Below are positions 54,495 to 62,659 of a stretch of DNA of 64,000 nucleotides, one piece after another. The DNA lies in the NCBI GenBank assembly GCA_049578545.1, contig JBAUMF010000030.1:1-64000 (forward strand). The letters run 5' to 3'. This stretch comes from DASQBT01 sp049578545. GTDB taxonomy: Bacteria; Pseudomonadota; Gammaproteobacteria; Burkholderiales; Thiobacillaceae. The translations under genes were made by a program, and so were the position numbers. The notes beneath the pieces were generated by a model that worked only from the letters and a program-made list of their open reading frames with translations, searched no databases and was not told where the DNA came from. Each line of letters begins with the position of its first letter. Positions within the stretch are counted from its first letter, which is position 1.

Positions 54495-55016
54495 TTATTT
54501 TTGCTGTAACAGAGGCAGCACCAGATCGTTGAGCCGCCCGTTGTGGACCTGCCCGGCGATCTTGTAGCGGATGATGCCATTGCGGTCAACAATAAAGGAT
54601 GTCGGGACCGTTGACACGCTGCCAAACGTATTCAGGACGGTCTGATCCATTGACGCCGCAGTGAACCGGTAGCCCTTGTCCTTCATGTAACCGGCAATCT
54701 TTTCCGGCATGTCATCAACGCTGACGGCCAGTACCTCGAAGCCTTCTGCCCGGTGTTGTTCCCAGAAATCCTCAATGACAGGCATTTCCTTTAGGCAATA
54801 GGGGCACCAGGTGGCCCAGAAGTTGACCAGCACGACCTTGCCCTTGAGCGATTCGGAAGCCAACAGTTTTCCATCGGGCAGCTGAACAGCAAAGGGTGCG
54901 GCAAGGCGGTTTTCGTCAGTGACGGTCGCCGGTGGACGGAACCACAGGTAGGTGATCAGCCCGATCAGAAACAGGGTGACAGCGTGTTTTTTCATGAAGG
55001 CAAGCAGGGTTTTCAT
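54495..55016 (-). CDS. TlpA/ScsD-like thiol-disulfide oxidoreductase
   Basis: A 173-residue membrane-anchored periplasmic protein: signal anchor near 8-25 (KHAVTLFLIGLITYLWF), thioredoxin fold with CPYC in NFWATWCPYCLKEMP and cis-proline TVPTSF. It is a second TlpA-type protein within 4 kb. The start is uncertain between 55016 and 54995, since neither has a clear ribosome site. Confidence 0.88.
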   Translation of the reverse strand: MKTLLAFMKKHAVTLFLIGLITYLWFRPPATVTDENRLAAPFAVQLPDGKLLASESLKGKVVLVNFWATWCPYCLKEMPVIEDFWEQHRAEGFEVLAVSVDDMPEKIAGYMKDKGYRFTAASMDQTVLNTFGSVSTVPTSFIVDRNGIIRYKIAGQVHNGRLNDLVLPLLQQK

Positions 55017-55198
55017 GACATCAGGAGTGTGCTCGGGAGATAATTCACATAGATGGCGACAAGAATCTGCAATGCATCAACGGCCGGGTTGCAGGTTGCA
55101 TGGAGCCTTAAAGCCCTTCCATGTGCGGTGTGCTCGCTCTGCACATTGCTCTGCAAATGCTGCCAGGAATTGGGCCTCTATGACTGGAGGGGACACAT

Positions 55199-55612
55199 AT
55201 GCTTTGGGTCAAAACGTTTCACATTGTATTCGTGGTGAGCTGGTTTGCCGGTTTGTTTTATTTGCCGCGCATCTTTGTCAATCTGGCCATGGCGGAAACG
55301 CAAGCTGAGAAAGACCGCCTTAATCTGATGGCGCGCAAGCTGTATAAGTTCGTTACCCCCATCATGGGGCTCGCGCTGATATTCGGCATCTGGATTTGGC
55401 TGGTGCAATGGAGGCCTACTCCAGACTGGCTGTGGCTCAAAGTTGCGCTGGTGGTATTGCTGGTCGGCTACCATCACGTTTGTGGCCGCCTGATGAAGGA
55501 TTTTGCCGCGGGGCGCAATACGCGAAGCCACGTGTGGTTTCGCCGGTTCAATGAAATTCCGGTTGTCGTCCTGCTGGCAGTGACGATTCTGGTTGTAGTG
55601 AAGCCATTCTGA
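55199..55612 (+). CDS. hemJ: Protoporphyrinogen IX oxidase HemJ
   Basis: A 137-residue membrane protein with four hydrophobic helices. HemJ residues are visible: the N-terminal KTFHIVFVVSWFAGLFYLPR and the KLYKFVTPIMGLAL segment. It oxidises protoporphyrinogen IX to protoporphyrin IX in haem synthesis, in place of HemG or HemY. GGAGG lies nine bases before the ATG. It shares one base with the start of rlmL. Confidence 0.93.
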   Translation: MLWVKTFHIVFVVSWFAGLFYLPRIFVNLAMAETQAEKDRLNLMARKLYKFVTPIMGLALIFGIWIWLVQWRPTPDWLWLKVALVVLLVGYHHVCGRLMKDFAAGRNTRSHVWFRRFNEIPVVVLLAVTILVVVKPF

Positions 55613-57174
55613 TGGCCGATAAACCCAAATCGGGCACGCTTGGCTTGGGTAAAAGGCCGACGAAGAAGAGCGGCAGGGTGGAAAAGGCACGACCAACACT
55701 GTCGGCGTTGCGGCGTGGCAATCCTGAACTGCATCGCGGGAAAAAGGAACAGCAGGAAAAGCCAGTTGCTACGGTAGAAGAGCGAAAGCCACCACGCGAA
55801 AGACGTCCAGGATCAGATCAGGAAGAACGGCAGCAAGTACGACGCGACGTTGAACGCCCTCGTAAACCAACAGGAACGCCGTCCGCAAGACCTCAGAACA
55901 AGGGTGGGCAAGTGGTCGCCAAAGAGGCGGATACAGCCCGGCTACGCAGGCGTGTTGTGTCTGACCGGGGGAACACGCGGCCGCAGCGGCCCGAAAATGG
56001 CGATAGGGAAAGGCCGCAAAAGACTTTTCCGGTCCAGATTCAGACTTGCTTTGCCACCTGCCCCCGTGGCCTGGAGTCGATTCTTGCCGATGAGTTGAAG
56101 GCGCTGGGCGCCGGGGATACCGAACTTACCGCAGGAGGCGTTGGATTCAAGGGCGACTGGTCGGTGGTTTATCGGGCGAACATGCATTCCTATTTGGCCA
56201 CACGGATTCTGCTGCGGGTGTCCGCCGGCAAATACAAAACCGAGGACGACATCTACCAGGGCGTGCTGGCGGTTTACTGGCAACGCTGGTTTGAGCCGTC
56301 ACGAACCATCTCGGTCAAGGTTGTTGCACAGAATTCACCACTAAAAAGCCTTAATTTCATAACGCTTAAAATCAAGGACGGAATTTGTGACCGTTTCCGC
56401 GAGGAAACGGGTCAGCGCCCGAGTGTGCAAACGGTTGAGCCGGATATCCGCATCCGGGCGTTCCTGACCAAAGATCGCTACACGCTTTATCTCGACACAT
56501 CCGGTGAGGCACTCTACAAACGTGGCATGAGAAAACAGGCGGGCCTCGCGCCCATCAACGAGAACCTCGCTGCCGGCATTCTCAAGCTATCCGGCTGGCA
56601 GCCCGGCGAGGCACTCTACGACCCCATGTGCGGCAGCGGAACTTTCCTGATGGAAGCGGCGCTGATGAGCCTGAATCGGGCGCCAGGACTCGGGCGAAGC
56701 TTCTCCTTCGAAAAGTTCTCCCGGCTTGATTTCAAAACCTGGCAACACATCAAGGAGCAGGCGCAACGCGACTGCAAACCCATCACTGCGTTGCCCATAT
56801 ACGGCAGTGATGTGCTGGGACATTCGCTAAGAGATGCCGACACCAATCTCAAGGCAGCAGGTTTACGGGAAGCAGTGACGCTTAGCAAGGTCGACATTCT
56901 GGATATGGAGGCGCCTGCCGAGACCGGTGTCATGGTGATGAATCCACCTTATGGCGTGCGTTTGGGGGCCGAGGCCGAATTGGCTGAAATGTATCCTAGG
57001 CTGGGTGATGTGCTGAAACAGAAATTCACCGGCTGGCGGGTTTATATCATCAGTGCTGATGCCAACCTGCCCAAATTGATACGTCTGGACGCGAGCAGAA
57101 AGACGCCGCTATATAACGGCGCCCTGGAATGCCGGTTGTATGAGTACAAACTGGTGGAAGGGTCGAATCGATAG
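55612..57174 (+). CDS. rlmL: 23S rRNA (guanine-N2) methyltransferase RlmL family, THUMP domain
   Basis: A 520-residue SAM-dependent RNA methyltransferase. The first about 140 residues are a basic, disordered stretch unlike E. coli RlmL. A THUMP domain (about 150-260; CFATCPRGLESILADELKALG) and a Rossmann-fold domain (DPMCGSGTFLMEAALM near 340; NPPY near 443) follow. It corresponds to the N-terminal RlmL half of RlmKL; no RlmK half is present. It overlaps hemJ by one base (TGATG). Confidence 0.9.
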   Translation: MADKPKSGTLGLGKRPTKKSGRVEKARPTLSALRRGNPELHRGKKEQQEKPVATVEERKPPRERRPGSDQEERQQVRRDVERPRKPTGTPSARPQNKGGQVVAKEADTARLRRRVVSDRGNTRPQRPENGDRERPQKTFPVQIQTCFATCPRGLESILADELKALGAGDTELTAGGVGFKGDWSVVYRANMHSYLATRILLRVSAGKYKTEDDIYQGVLAVYWQRWFEPSRTISVKVVAQNSPLKSLNFITLKIKDGICDRFREETGQRPSVQTVEPDIRIRAFLTKDRYTLYLDTSGEALYKRGMRKQAGLAPINENLAAGILKLSGWQPGEALYDPMCGSGTFLMEAALMSLNRAPGLGRSFSFEKFSRLDFKTWQHIKEQAQRDCKPITALPIYGSDVLGHSLRDADTNLKAAGLREAVTLSKVDILDMEAPAETGVMVMNPPYGVRLGAEAELAEMYPRLGDVLKQKFTGWRVYIISADANLPKLIRLDASRKTPLYNGALECRLYEYKLVEGSNR

Positions 57175-57181
57175 AGGGTCG

Positions 57182-57270
57182 TTCTCCCCCTCGCCCCGCT
57201 TGGCGGGGAGAGGGGATGGGGGTGAGGGGGGGTTCCCTTCTCCCAGCGGGAGAGCAGTTGGGGATGAGGG
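57182..57270 (+). repeat. Dispersed palindromic repeat pair
   Basis: Two similar units in tandem: one at 57182-57231 with CGCCCCGCTTGGCGGGGAG as its stem, and a shorter one at 57234-57270 (TCTCCCAGCGGGAGA). Repeats of the general form CTCTCCC...GGGAGAGG...GGGGTGAGGG are common between proteobacterial genes. The first stem may also act as a terminator for rlmL. Confidence 0.6.
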
Positions 57271-57317
57271 AGAGCGCTTCAATCATCCCAAGCGGCCCCA
57301 AATATTAGATGTGTTTA

Positions 57318-57545
57318 GGCCGGGGGTTGCCCGGCGGCAAGTTACTTTCTCTTGGCCAAGCAAGAGAAAGTAACCAAAGAGAAGGCCACCCCCTTCGCTG
57401 GCCTTCGGCTCCCCTTAGCCAACAGCCTCAAGCCGGGCAATGCGGAAACTCGCTTCGCTTTTAATTTCAAAGGAAGCGGAGCTCAAACATCCGCATTGCT
57501 ATTAACCGGCTTGAGCCTGCTAGCTGCGGCAGCTCAGAGGGGAAG
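57318..57545 (+). repeat. Left inverted repeat flanking TIR-GGDEF gene
   Basis: A 228-base unit that recurs as its reverse complement at 58863-59088 with about 85-90% identity by eye. Near the outer end is a perfect 14-bp hairpin (57341-57374; GTTACTTTCTCTTG / CAAGAGAAAGTAAC, loop GCCAAG). It also contains a 70-codon open frame (57352-57561), which I do not believe is coding, since the other copy shifts frame half-way. The unit resembles a family of dispersed extragenic elements in beta- and gammaproteobacteria. Confidence 0.85.
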
Positions 57546-57726
57546 AAAAGAAGAATCTTGACCCTGGCTTGGTCAAGTGGTGGGATGTTGGTTTGCAAGA
57601 TTTGACGCATTGTGGACCCTTGCGTGTGTAGACTTGCAGAAAGAAATAGAAGGATGCGTATAAGGCCGAGGGCGTGTCGGGCTAGAGTTCGACATCGAGC
57701 AGGGATTCACTAGTGGAGTTTAGGCT

Positions 57727-58815
57727 ATGCAGCTTTTCGTGAGTTGGTCCGGCGACGCGAGTCGCGAGGTCGCCGAAGTACTAGCCTCATTCATTCAACA
57801 CGTCGTACGTGGGGTATATACCTTTGTCTCCACACACGATATTGATGTAGGTGATCGTTGGGAGGGACGTTTAAGCGAGGAGCTGGAAAGAATCAATCAC
57901 GCGATACTGTGCGTCACCAGAGATAACCAAGATTCCCCTTGGATAAATTACGAAGCTGGCGCATTGGGGAAGCTGTTCGGTCGTGCGAAGGTAATTCCTT
58001 ACACGCTTGGATTCCCGTCCGGAGAAATGAACGTGGGCCCGCTCAGTCGGTTCCAGGGCGTTGAAAACGACAAAGCTGGCACTTGGAACCTCGTGCGGAG
58101 TCTGAACCATACTCTTCCATCACCCAACGAGGACGAATTCGTGCGGGAAGCTTTTGACCAATGGTGGCCGCGATTCGAGAAGCAGATGGCAGAGGCATTA
58201 GTGAAGGACCCTAACGCAACTGAGCGAAATGCCCCTTCAGAGAAAGACTTGCTCCTCGATTTACGTCCAGACGTTCAGCGTCTACTCGACCATTTCCGTA
58301 GCCAGGAACCCGAAAATATTCAAACAGCGATTAATGTCCTTGAGGGCGCGCTGCGCGATCCACTGACGAAACTGCCAAACAGGCATGCTTTTGCAGAGAG
58401 AGCTTCGGAGTTGGACACGGCCGGTACACCGTATGTAATTGGTTTTATCGATTTGGACGCCTTTAGGCATATCAATGACACACTTGGACACGCGCGAGGC
58501 GATGAGCTGCTCGCTCTATTGGCCGCGCGAATGAAGGAGCAGCTATCATCTGCAGATATGGTTGCGCGTCTGGGAGGCGATGAGTTCGCTGCGATCTTCC
58601 GGAATACACCTCCGGAAGTGGCTGTTGAAGCGCTCAGGCAGCTCATAACTGTACTGCCGCGACTCGCTGCCGAGTTCGGTTTTCCCTCCATAACGGCGAG
58701 CGGTGGCGTCAGCAGTGATCGCATTGAGCCGAGCGAACTAAAGCTAAGGGATGCGGATAGGGCGATGTATCAAGCGAAGAACGAGGGAAGGGCGAGAGTC
58801 AAGCTCGCCGATTAA
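57727..58815 (+). CDS. TIR-GGDEF fusion protein
   Basis: A 362-residue protein. Residues 1-150 form a TIR_2-type TIR domain: LFVSWSGDASREVAEVL at the start, RWEGRLSEELERINHAILCV and SPWINYEAGALGK, with the glutamate at the catalytic position of NADase-type TIR domains. Residues about 140-195 are helical. Residues 205-360 form a GGDEF domain with DPLTKLPNRHAF, FIDLDAFRHINDTLGH and RLGGDEF all intact; the RxxD inhibitory site is absent. No membrane helix. GGAG lies eight bases before ATG 57727. Hand counts give about 47% GC in one line versus about 60% in neighbours, suggesting transfer. It sits between two inverted repeats. Roles could be phage defence or c-di-nucleotide signalling. Confidence 0.88.
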   Translation: MQLFVSWSGDASREVAEVLASFIQHVVRGVYTFVSTHDIDVGDRWEGRLSEELERINHAILCVTRDNQDSPWINYEAGALGKLFGRAKVIPYTLGFPSGEMNVGPLSRFQGVENDKAGTWNLVRSLNHTLPSPNEDEFVREAFDQWWPRFEKQMAEALVKDPNATERNAPSEKDLLLDLRPDVQRLLDHFRSQEPENIQTAINVLEGALRDPLTKLPNRHAFAERASELDTAGTPYVIGFIDLDAFRHINDTLGHARGDELLALLAARMKEQLSSADMVARLGGDEFAAIFRNTPPEVAVEALRQLITVLPRLAAEFGFPSITASGGVSSDRIEPSELKLRDADRAMYQAKNEGRARVKLAD

Positions 58816-58862
58816 GTTGGAAGGCCAAGCGGAGCGAGCGACGAGAGGCCTGAGGTTGTTTC

Positions 58863-59088
58863 CTTCCCTCTGAGCTGCCGCAGACGGCAGGCTCAAGACG
58901 GTTAACAGCAATGCGGATGTTTGAGCTTCGCTTCCTTTGAAATTATGGCGAAGCGAGTTTCCGCATCGCCCGGCTTGGGCCTGTTGGCTAAGGGAAGCCG
59001 AAGGCCAGCGAAGGGGGTGGCTTTCTCTTTGGTGACTTTCTGTTGGCCAAGCAAGAGAAAGTCACTTGCTGCCGGGCAACCCCCCGCC
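58863..59088 (-). repeat. Right inverted repeat flanking TIR-GGDEF gene
   Basis: Reverse-complement copy of the unit at 57318-57545. Its hairpin (59032-59065) has GTGAC/GTCAC where the left copy has GTTAC/GTAAC, so both strands of the stem changed together. One stem position (59042) is mismatched. It begins 47 bases after the TIR-GGDEF stop. Confidence 0.85.
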
Positions 59089-59157
59089 AAAGAATTTCAA
59101 ATCAGCGAGGACTCTAGCTACTCAATACCAAGCGTGCTTCGCGCCAATTCTATAACT

Positions 59158-59192
59158 GGATTGTCGCGCGCCTGCGGCGCTCGCAATGACGG
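59158..59192. repeat. REP-like palindrome
   Basis: GGATTGTCGCGC... ending CGCAATGACGG: ATTG and CAAT ends enclose a GC-rich palindrome. This resembles common dispersed GGATTGC..GCAATGACGG repeats. It lies just beyond the pilU stop. Confidence 0.45.
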
Positions 59193-59207
59193 CGAGGACC
59201 GCCGTGC

Positions 59208-60335
59208 TTACACGATATCCAGATGATCCAGCCCGGTCAGCAGGTCCTTGCCTTTGGATTCGTTGCTATGCAACTTGATCTTCAGACGCAGGTCATTGAG
59301 CGAGTCGGCGTTGCGCAGGGCGTCTTCGTACGAAATATATCCCGCTTCAAACAGGTCGAACAGCGCCTGGTCGAAGGTCTGCATTCCCAGCTCGCGTGAT
59401 TTGCTCATGATCTCCTTTATCTCGTGTACATGTCCCTTGAAGATCAGGTCGGAGATGAGAGGGGTGTTAAGCAGGATTTCCACCGCGGCGATCCGCCCGC
59501 CGCCATCGCGGCGTGGAATCAGGCGCTGGGAGATGAACGCTTTCAGGTTGAGTGACAGGTCCATCAGCAACTGATCGCGCCGGTCATCGGGGAAGAAGTT
59601 GATGACCCGGTCCAGTGCCTGGTTGGCGTTGTTGGCGTGCAGAGTGGACAGGCACAGGTGTCCGGTTTCCGCAAAGGCAATGGCGTATTCCATGGTTTCC
59701 CGGTCGCGGATTTCCCCGATGAGGATCACATCCGGTGCCTGCCGCAACATGTTCTTCAGTGCAGAGAACCAGTTCTCCGTATCCACGCCCACCTCCCGCT
59801 GAGTGATGATGGATTTCTTGTGTTCGTGCACATATTCGATCGGGTCTTCCACCGTGATGATGTGGTCCGCAGACATTTGGTTGCGGTAACCCACCATGGC
59901 TGCTAGTGAGGTCGATTTACCCGAGCCGGTGCCGCCGACGAAAATCACCAGGCCGCGTTTGACCATGGTGATGTCTTTCAGAACGGGAGGCAGGTAAAGC
60001 TCCTCAAACTTGGGAATCTGGGTGTTGATGGTGCGCAATACCAAGCCGGTTCGACCTTGCTGAACGAACGCGTTGCAACGGAAGCGGCCGATTTCAGGTG
60101 GGGCAATGGCGAAGTTGCATTCGTTCTTGGCTTCGAAGTCGGTCCACTGTTTGTCGTTCATGATGGCCCGTGCAAGTTCACGTGTGTGTGATGGCGTCAA
60201 CGTCTGGTTTGAAACCGGAGTGATCTTGCCATCCACTTTTATGGCGGGCGGGAAGCCTGCGGTAATAAACAGATCGGAAGCCTTTTTTGCAACCATCAGC
60301 CGTAGCAGGTCATGGACGGTCTTTTCTGTGTTCAT
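59208..60335 (-). CDS. pilU: Type IV pilus retraction ATPase PilU
   Basis: A 375-residue hexameric ATPase of the PilT family. Walker A GGTGSGKS, the Asp box and Walker B (VILIGEIRDRETM), and the His box (TGHLCLSTLHANNANQ) are present. PilU aids PilT in pilus retraction. ATG 60335 has GAGGAA seven bases upstream. The open frame continues to 60533 but that part is the MITE-like element. Confidence 0.94.
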   Translation of the reverse strand: MNTEKTVHDLLRLMVAKKASDLFITAGFPPAIKVDGKITPVSNQTLTPSHTRELARAIMNDKQWTDFEAKNECNFAIAPPEIGRFRCNAFVQQGRTGLVLRTINTQIPKFEELYLPPVLKDITMVKRGLVIFVGGTGSGKSTSLAAMVGYRNQMSADHIITVEDPIEYVHEHKKSIITQREVGVDTENWFSALKNMLRQAPDVILIGEIRDRETMEYAIAFAETGHLCLSTLHANNANQALDRVINFFPDDRRDQLLMDLSLNLKAFISQRLIPRRDGGGRIAAVEILLNTPLISDLIFKGHVHEIKEIMSKSRELGMQTFDQALFDLFEAGYISYEDALRNADSLNDLRLKIKLHSNESKGKDLLTGLDHLDIV

Positions 60336-60355
60336 TTTCTGTTCCTCAAAAACAA

Positions 60356-60581
60356 CTAGGGTCTGTTCACCGTTACACGTGTGCGACGGCGGCCATTTCT
60401 GCTGGCCTGCTAGGCGCGGACTGCGGAAATCGCCCCGTCCCTCCGGGTTGCCTCGGAAGGGCGCGTCTACTGCGTTGCACTCCTCGCCAATGTGAATCAC
60501 TATTGGACTCGTCGCGCGTCTTGCATCCATCACCCTCTCGCGAGCAACGCGTCATGCGAAATAAGGGTGAACAGGCCCTAG
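60356..60581. mobile_element. MITE-like element between pilT and pilU
   Basis: 226 bases bounded by 16-bp inverted repeats: CTAGGGTCTGTTCACC at 60356 and its complement GGTGAACAGGCCCTAG at 60566 (one mismatch). It has no transposase. The pilT stop codon (TAG, 60580-60578) lies within the element's terminal repeat, and pilU's ribosome site starts a few bases beyond the other end. CTAG at both ends could be a target duplication or part of the repeat. Confidence 0.7.
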
Positions 60582-61621
60582 GCAAGGAAGGAATCCTTGT
60601 TTTGCGCGCGCGGTCTGGCTTCGCCGATGGCCACGATATTGCGCCGCACTAGATCCAGCAGGCATTGATCGAGAGTTTGCATACCCAGGTTGCCGCCCGT
60701 CTGGATTGAGGAGTACATCTGCGCAACCTTGTTCTCGCGAATCAGGTTGCGGATGGCCGGTGTCCCGATCATGATTTCGTGCGCGGCAACCCTTCCCGTT
60801 CCGTCCTTGGTTTTGAGCAGGGTCTGGGCAATAACGGCGCGCAGTGATTCCGACAGCATTGAGCGCACCATTTCCTTCTCTGCTGCCGGGAATACGTCGA
60901 CGATACGGTCAATCGTCTTGGCAGCAGAAGAAGTGTGCAACGTACCAAACACCAGGTGACCGGTCTCCGCGGCGGTCAGCGCCAGGCGAATGGTTTCGAG
61001 GTCCCGCATTTCTCCGACCAGAATGACGTCCGGATCCTCCCGCAAGGCAGAGCGTAGCGCGTTTGCGAAGCTCATGGTGTGCGGGCCGACTTCGCGCTGG
61101 TTGATCAGGCACTTCTTGCTCTGATGCACAAATTCGATCGGGTCTTCGATAGTGAGGATGTGGGAGTACACATTCTCGTTGATGTAGTCGATCATCGCCG
61201 CCAGGGTGGTGGATTTACCCGAGCCCGTTGGCCCGGTCACCAGAACCACGCCACGGGGCTGGTCGGAAATTTCCTTGAAAATGGCAGGGGCGTTGAGATC
61301 CTCCAGCGTCAGCACTTTTGACGGAATGGTACGGAAAACCGCAGCCGCACCATTTTGCTGGTTGAAGGCATTAACGCGGAAACGCGCGAGCGAGGGAATT
61401 TCAAACGAGAAATCCACCTCCAGGATCTCTTCATAGGCCTTGCGCTGATGATCGTTCATGATGTCGTACACCATGCGGTGAACGTCCTTGTGCTCCATGG
61501 GCGGCAGATTGATACGACGTATGTCGCCGTGTACCCTGATCATGGGGGGCAGACCGGAAGACAGGTGTAAGTCGGATGCTTTGTTCTTGACCGCGAAAGC
61601 GAGCAGTTCAGAAATGTCCAC
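60578..61621 (-). CDS. pilT: Type IV pilus retraction ATPase PilT
   Basis: A 347-residue retraction ATPase. Start MDISELLAFAVKNKASDLHLS is typical; Walker A GPTGSGKSTTLAAM, Walker B VILVGEMRDLETI, His box TGHLVFGTLHTSSAAKTID. AIRNLIRENK is the C-terminal motif needed for retraction. Its final codons run into the MITE-like element, which supplies the stop. It is divergent from proC. Confidence 0.96.
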   Translation of the reverse strand: MDISELLAFAVKNKASDLHLSSGLPPMIRVHGDIRRINLPPMEHKDVHRMVYDIMNDHQRKAYEEILEVDFSFEIPSLARFRVNAFNQQNGAAAVFRTIPSKVLTLEDLNAPAIFKEISDQPRGVVLVTGPTGSGKSTTLAAMIDYINENVYSHILTIEDPIEFVHQSKKCLINQREVGPHTMSFANALRSALREDPDVILVGEMRDLETIRLALTAAETGHLVFGTLHTSSAAKTIDRIVDVFPAAEKEMVRSMLSESLRAVIAQTLLKTKDGTGRVAAHEIMIGTPAIRNLIRENKVAQMYSSIQTGGNLGMQTLDQCLLDLVRRNIVAIGEARPRAQNKDSFLA

Positions 61622-61840
61622 GTGTTTTGTCCTGAGGGTTTTTTGGCGGGATAATCCCTATATATCGCCTATATATTACGTCGAGCAGAGCCCTAACTTG
61701 AGTCCGTTCCGGCCAACAACGGCCAAGGATACGGGCTGGATAAATGGCCAACCCGACCGGCCTTCTGGCACAGCATGCCACAAGTGCTGGAACGCAGCCA
61801 GATTGCGTTTAATGTCAGACTTAACAACTTAGAGGTGTCT

Positions 61841-62659
61841 ATGCATAACAAGATTACATTCATCGGCGGAGGAAACATGGCGTCTGCCATTATCTCAGGC
61901 CTGATTGCAAGTGGTATCCCGGGCAGTCAGATCGAAGTGGTGGATCCATCGGCAGAGGCGCGCGAACGCTTGGCAGGACGATTTGGCTTGCAGCTTAAAT
62001 CAGGTATCGGCCAGGCACATCTATACGAAATTATCGTACTGGCGGTCAAACCCCAGCAGTTACCTGTCGTTGCGGCAGAACTGGCGTCCAGGCTCAAGGA
62101 ACAGCTAATTGTCTCGATCGCTGCAGGAGTGCGCGTAAATGACCTGTCCCGTTGGCTGGGCGGATATGGTGGCATTGTCCGCACCATGCCCAATACCCCT
62201 GCCATGGTCGGGGCAGGCATCACTGGGCTATTTGCGGCAGAAGGTGTGGACGGCGCGGCCCGTTCAGCCGCGGAAGGTATCATGAGGGCAGTGGGTGGGG
62301 TTGTCTGGGTCAAGGATGAGGCACTTCTGGACGCGGTGACCGCCGTTTCCGGCAGCGGTCCGGCCTATGTGTTCTATTTGATTGAAGCCCTGGAAGTCGC
62401 GGGTGTGGAGGCTGGCTTGACTCCTGAAGCCGCGCGAACCCTGGCGTTGCAAACCTTTCTCGGCGCCTCGAAACTGGCGCTCGAATCGGGAGAAGAACCT
62501 GCATCGTTGCGGGCCAGGGTAACGTCCAAGGGAGGCACGACCGAACAGGGCATCGCCACGCTGGAGGCAAAGCAGGTCAAGGCAGCGATCGCCGAGGCAG
62601 TTAGAGCGGCATGCGCCCGTTCGGTTGAACTGGGCGAAGAACTGGGGAGGTTGGCCTGA
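61841..62659 (+). CDS. proC: Pyrroline-5-carboxylate reductase
   Basis: A 272-residue NAD(P)H enzyme that makes proline. The nucleotide turn IGGGNMASAII is near 7-17, and MPNTPAMVGAG and the C-terminal SKGGTTEQGIATLE signature are present. ATG 61841 has GAGGTG four bases upstream. It overlaps yggT by one base; the usual yggS partner is not in front of it. Confidence 0.96.
   Translation: MHNKITFIGGGNMASAIISGLIASGIPGSQIEVVDPSAEARERLAGRFGLQLKSGIGQAHLYEIIVLAVKPQQLPVVAAELASRLKEQLIVSIAAGVRVNDLSRWLGGYGGIVRTMPNTPAMVGAGITGLFAAEGVDGAARSAAEGIMRAVGGVVWVKDEALLDAVTAVSGSGPAYVFYLIEALEVAGVEAGLTPEAARTLALQTFLGASKLALESGEEPASLRARVTSKGGTTEQGIATLEAKQVKAAIAEAVRAACARSVELGEELGRLA

Noticed and set aside
57352..57561. 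Open frame starting MAKQEKVTKEKA in the left repeat
   Set aside because: The matching frame in the right copy (58902-59090, minus) shifts half-way, so the protein is not conserved between copies; the DNA hairpin is.
60336..60533. 66-residue N-terminal extension of PilU through the MITE-like element
   Set aside because: PilU begins normally at ATG 60335 with GAGGAA in front; the extension is repeat sequence.
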